Origin: Pseudomonadota bacterium
GTDB taxonomy: Bacteria > Pseudomonadota > Gammaproteobacteria > Acidiferrobacterales > Acidiferrobacteraceae
Length of the DNA stretch: 6,820 nt
NCBI GenBank assembly: GCA_021795255.1
Contig: JAJYPQ010000212.1
Span: 1 to 6,820 of the forward strand
Direction of reading: 5' to 3'
Shown here: piece by piece, positions 5,659 through 6,820 of the stretch
How the letters are laid out: each line of letters starts with the position of its first letter
How positions within the stretch are numbered: the stretch's first letter is position 1
Program-made: the position numbers and the translations under genes
The notes under the pieces: model-generated
What the model was told of the DNA's origin: nothing
Databases searched by the model: none
Seen by the model: only the letters and a program-made list of their open reading frames with translations

Positions 5659-5735
5659 TCGTCCGACAGATTTTTGAGGCGGGGATTGGGTTTGCGGGGA
5701 AAGCTGTCGGACAGTGGTTGGGTGCCGTCTGACAG
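5659..5735. promoter_or_regulatory. Three copies of a CTGTC-N-GACAG palindrome (operator-like)
   Basis: A perfect 11-bp palindrome CTGTCGGACAG lies at 5704-5714. Related copies, each with two changes, are TCGTCCGACAG at 5659-5669 and CCGTCTGACAG at 5725-5735. Centres are 45 and 21 bp apart, roughly four and two helical turns, so bound dimers would sit on nearly the same face. GTCCGACAG (5661-5669) and CTGTCGGAC (5704-5712) also make a 9-bp perfect inverted repeat. A degenerate fourth copy, CCGTTAGACAG, occurs at 6225-6235. The binding protein is unknown; the ribbon-helix-helix or TraK-like proteins of this window are candidates. Confidence 0.55.
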
Positions 5736-5771
5736 CGTATGACGCTTCTAATTGGTTGAACAGTTTACGGT

Positions 5772-5887
5772 TTTGACTTGGGGTTTGGGTTTAGGGGGTG
5801 CACCATCGGGTGCGATGGTGTGATGCTTTGGGGACCCGACCGAGCGCAGCGAGGGTGGGGGCTTTTGATTTTGCCTTTGACTTGGGG
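5772..5887. repeat. 12-bp direct repeat TTTGACTTGGGG with six-base quasi-repeats
   Basis: TTTGACTTGGGG occurs at 5772-5783 and 5876-5887. Around both copies the minus strand has a loose six-base rhythm of CAA-containing units, for example CAAGCT, CAAGCC, CCAAGT, CAAAGG, CAAAAT, CAAAAG near 5862-5897. This strand asymmetry (purine/pyrimidine skew) may reflect a replication or transfer origin, or it may be simple low-complexity drift. Confidence 0.5.
5801..5820. repeat. 8-bp perfect hairpin CACCATCG/CGATGGTG
   Basis: CACCATCG (5801-5808) pairs with CGATGGTG (5813-5820) around GGTG, with two possible wobble pairs below the base. No T-run follows on either strand, so it is not a typical terminator. 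It lies between the two copies of the 12-bp direct repeat. Function unknown. Confidence 0.5.
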
Positions 5888-5931
5888 CTTGAGCTTGAAT
5901 TCGAGGCCGAGGGGATAAACCGAAGCGACCC

Positions 5932-5966
5932 GAAAAGGAAAGCCCGGCCAGGAAAGACCGATGGGC
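5932..5966 (-). repeat. Decayed duplicate of the terminator at 6236-6264
   Basis: AAAGCCCGGCCAG at 5939-5951 is identical over 13 bases to 6238-6250, and the following AAGACCG-(GAT)-GGGCG matches AAGACCGGGCG apart from a three-base insertion that bulges the stem. In the minus direction the stem GCCC/GGGC is followed by TTTCCTTTTCG instead of TTTTT. It could be a weak terminator for a minus-strand transcript starting somewhere in 5970-6235, possibly a non-coding RNA, or just a relic of duplication. Confidence 0.45.
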
Positions 5967-6166
5967 GCAATGAAGATATTGTGTATGAGGACCCACCCTT
6001 TTGATATCGACGCTTTGCCCTGCCCTCGGCCCTGGTCCTGTTCTACTCCTTGCGCTGCACTGCGCCCTTGGCGCCTGTACGGCAGATGGGGTTGAAAGGG
6101 CGCGCGGGCTCACCGCACTGTGGGCCTTGAGCTATGTCGTCGGCCGCGCCCCTTGCGGTTGGATGG

Positions 6167-6210
6167 CTTGTCCGTACCTTGTCCGTACCTTGTCCGTATT
6201 TTGTCCGTAT
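6167..6210. repeat. Four tandem 11-bp repeats, CTTGTCCGTAC type
   Basis: Units at 6167-6177 and 6178-6188 are identical (CTTGTCCGTAC); 6189-6199 ends in T, and 6200-6210 has changes at both ends (TTTGTCCGTAT). A further AAAGTCGGGAT at 6211-6221 is marginal. With no spacers and a period close to one helical turn, a protein would meet each copy on the same DNA face, as in iterons, plasmid centromeres or cooperative operators. Eleven bases is short for a classical plasmid iteron (17-22 bp). The core TTGTCCGTA is unchanged in all four copies, which suggests selection or recent expansion. Confidence 0.85.
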
Positions 6211-6235
6211 AAAGTCGGGATCGGCCGTTAGACAG

Positions 6236-6264
6236 AAAAAGCCCGGCCAGAATTAAGACCGGGC
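6236..6264 (-). terminator. Rho-independent terminator after the small membrane-protein gene
   Basis: Read on the minus strand, GCCCGG (6264-6259), a 12-base loop, CCGGGC (6246-6241) and TTTTT (6240-6236) follow one another. It starts 19 bases after the stop codon of the gene at 6640-6284. This separates that gene's transcript from the TraK-like block, which then needs its own promoter within 5334-6235. Confidence 0.8.
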
Positions 6265-6283
6265 GTGAATTGCACGGGGTTTG

Positions 6284-6640
6284 TTAGTATCCGGAATTCG
6301 CCAATTCATTCACGACCCCGCATCCTCGCGCGTGCCCCGTGCTACCCTCCTGCGCCGCGCCGCTCTGGCAATACGCTTTCGCCTTGCGCCACTCTTTGGA
6401 GTTCTCGCTCGCCTGGGTCATCCAGTGGCTATTCTGCCCGACCTTGCCAACCCCTTTTGAAAAGTACGCGACCTGCTGGGCCACTGGCGCCGTCGCACTC
6501 GGGGCGCCTTCCTTGTGAACGAACCCCACAGCCAGTGTAGCAACCAATGCCGCGCCGCCGACCATTCCCACAAATTTGAACGCGAACGAAATCCAATTGT
6601 TTTGGCTTTGCGGAATGTACATTGCATTGCTGTAGTTCAT
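6284..6640 (-). CDS. Small single-span membrane protein, family not recognised
   Basis: The 118-residue product has a short polar N-terminus, one hydrophobic span at about residues 18-41 (ISFAFKFVGMVGGAALVATL and on), then a soluble domain of about 75 residues. The C-terminal part, NSKEWRKAKAYCQ and GHARGCGVVNELANSGY, has two cysteines (C91, C107) spaced 16 apart, which could form a disulfide outside the membrane. That Trp...Cys...Cys-x-x-x-N ending loosely recalls EexN-type entry-exclusion proteins of conjugative plasmids, but the likeness is weak and EexN proteins are usually lipoproteins, which this is not. AGGAGG lies 4 bases before the ATG, and the gene follows another minus-strand gene after 61 bases, so they probably share an operon. 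A true gene; function unknown. Confidence 0.8.
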   Translation of the reverse strand: MNYSNAMYIPQSQNNWISFAFKFVGMVGGAALVATLAVGFVHKEGAPSATAPVAQQVAYFSKGVGKVGQNSHWMTQASENSKEWRKAKAYCQSGAAQEGSTGHARGCGVVNELANSGY

Positions 6641-6666
6641 GGTGCCTCCTGTTATCCTCGTAAAGT

Positions 6667-6693
6667 CCCCGCCGCTCGATGCGGCGGGGTTTT
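6667..6693 (+). terminator. 9-bp GC hairpin in the gap before the small membrane-protein gene
   Basis: CCCCGCCGC (6667-6675) pairs perfectly with GCGGCGGGG (6681-6689) around TCGAT. On the plus strand TTTT follows, giving terminator form in that direction. In the minus direction, in which the genes run, it is followed by ACTTTACG, so it would at most attenuate. It ends 26 bases before the ATG at 6640, matching the other intercistronic hairpins here. Confidence 0.55.
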
Positions 6694-6701
6694 GGTTGGT
6701 G

Positions 6702-6820
6702 TTACGCGGCTACGCTACCCTTCTTCAATTCCTTAACCCGCGCACGGACGTCAGATTCCAGAACCCCGATTTTGTCGGATATGTGGAACATGGTTGTGGC
6801 ATGCTTGAGCAGCGAGTTTG
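6702..6820 (-). CDS. C-terminal end of an unidentified protein, cut by the right edge
   Basis: The minus strand is open from the right edge to a TAA at 6702, giving 38 residues that end HISDKIGVLESDVRARVKEL then KKGSVAA. Charged and hydrophobic residues alternate as in an amphipathic helix or short coiled coil. The frame has protein-like composition, and the spacing to the next gene (61 bases with hairpin and Shine-Dalgarno) fits the pattern of the cluster, so this is probably a real gene tail. The family cannot be recognised. Confidence 0.65.
   Translation of the reverse strand, partial: NSLLKHATTMFHISDKIGVLESDVRARVKELKKGSVAA

Larger units (their letters stand above)
5334..6283. other. Gene-free region of about 950 bases between the two minus-strand gene blocks
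   Basis: No reading frame here combines a Shine-Dalgarno sequence, a plausible start and protein-like composition. The longest minus-strand frame (6113-5748) starts at GTG without a ribosome-binding site and encodes Pro/Arg/Ser/Gln-rich low-complexity sequence. The region holds, from left to right, the bulged hairpin, the nested inverted repeat, the CTGTC-N-GACAG sites, the 12-bp direct repeats with a hairpin between them, a decayed terminator-like copy at 5939-5966, four 11-bp tandem repeats and a terminator. Such density of sites fits a cis-acting control region (oriT, and perhaps oriV or a centromere). No DnaA box of the TTATCCACA type was seen. Confidence 0.7.

Noticed and set aside
5748..6113. 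Minus-strand frame of 121 codons in the gene-free region
   Set aside because: GTG start without a Shine-Dalgarno sequence, low-complexity Pro/Ser/Arg/Gln composition, and it runs through inverted repeats and a terminator-like element. Kept only as a possible coding relic.
6167..6210. CRISPR array
   Set aside because: The 11-bp units abut directly with no spacers; this is a tandem repeat, not a repeat-spacer array.
6001..6231. Plus-strand frame whose LLLALHCALGAC resembles a lipoprotein signal
   Set aside because: TTG start without ribosome-binding site, composition unlike a secreted protein, and its end is made of the 11-bp tandem repeats.

Overview
This window looks like part of the conjugation or mobilisation region of a plasmid or integrative element from a GC-rich proteobacterium. 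The GC-rich coding bias, the strong AGGAGG-type Shine-Dalgarno sequences, the IS66 transposase and the set of IncP-like (TraK/TraL/TraM-type) and TrwB-like (coupling ATPase) proteins all point that way. No replication gene, relaxase or mating-pore gene lies inside the window, so plasmid and ICE cannot be told apart. The host genus is not recognisable from the sequence.

Layout. Positions 1-1253 (+) hold an IS66-family transposase that runs in from beyond the left edge, followed by a very stable GC hairpin. All other credible genes are on the minus strand, so transcription runs right to left. In that order: the tail of an unidentified gene cut by the right edge (6820-6702); a small single-span membrane protein (6640-6284) closed by a rho-independent terminator; about 930 bases without a convincing gene (6283-5334), packed with repeats and inverted repeats; then a block of a TraK-like DNA-binding protein, a TraL-like ParA/MinD-type ATPase, a TraM-like membrane protein, a ribbon-helix-helix protein and a type IV coupling protein. 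The block ends with a start codon that has a good ribosome-binding site but only 18 codons. It is probably a gene broken by the IS66 insertion.

How the parts may work together. The TraK-like and ribbon-helix-helix proteins would bind the transfer origin and build the relaxosome. The coupling ATPase would pump the DNA to a secretion channel. The TraL- and TraM-like proteins are the accessory pair found beside traK in IncP Tra1 regions. The gene-free region directly upstream of the TraK-like gene is the natural place for oriT. It contains a bulged hairpin, a 17/19 inverted repeat with a perfect palindrome near its centre, three copies of a CTGTC-N-GACAG operator-like palindrome, and four tandem 11-bp repeats.

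The most unusual pattern is that all five non-overlapping gaps between successive minus-strand genes are 51-65 bases long and carry a GC hairpin just upstream of the Shine-Dalgarno sequence. Assignments to TraK, TraL and TraM rest on gene order, size and recognisable sequence character, not on a database search.
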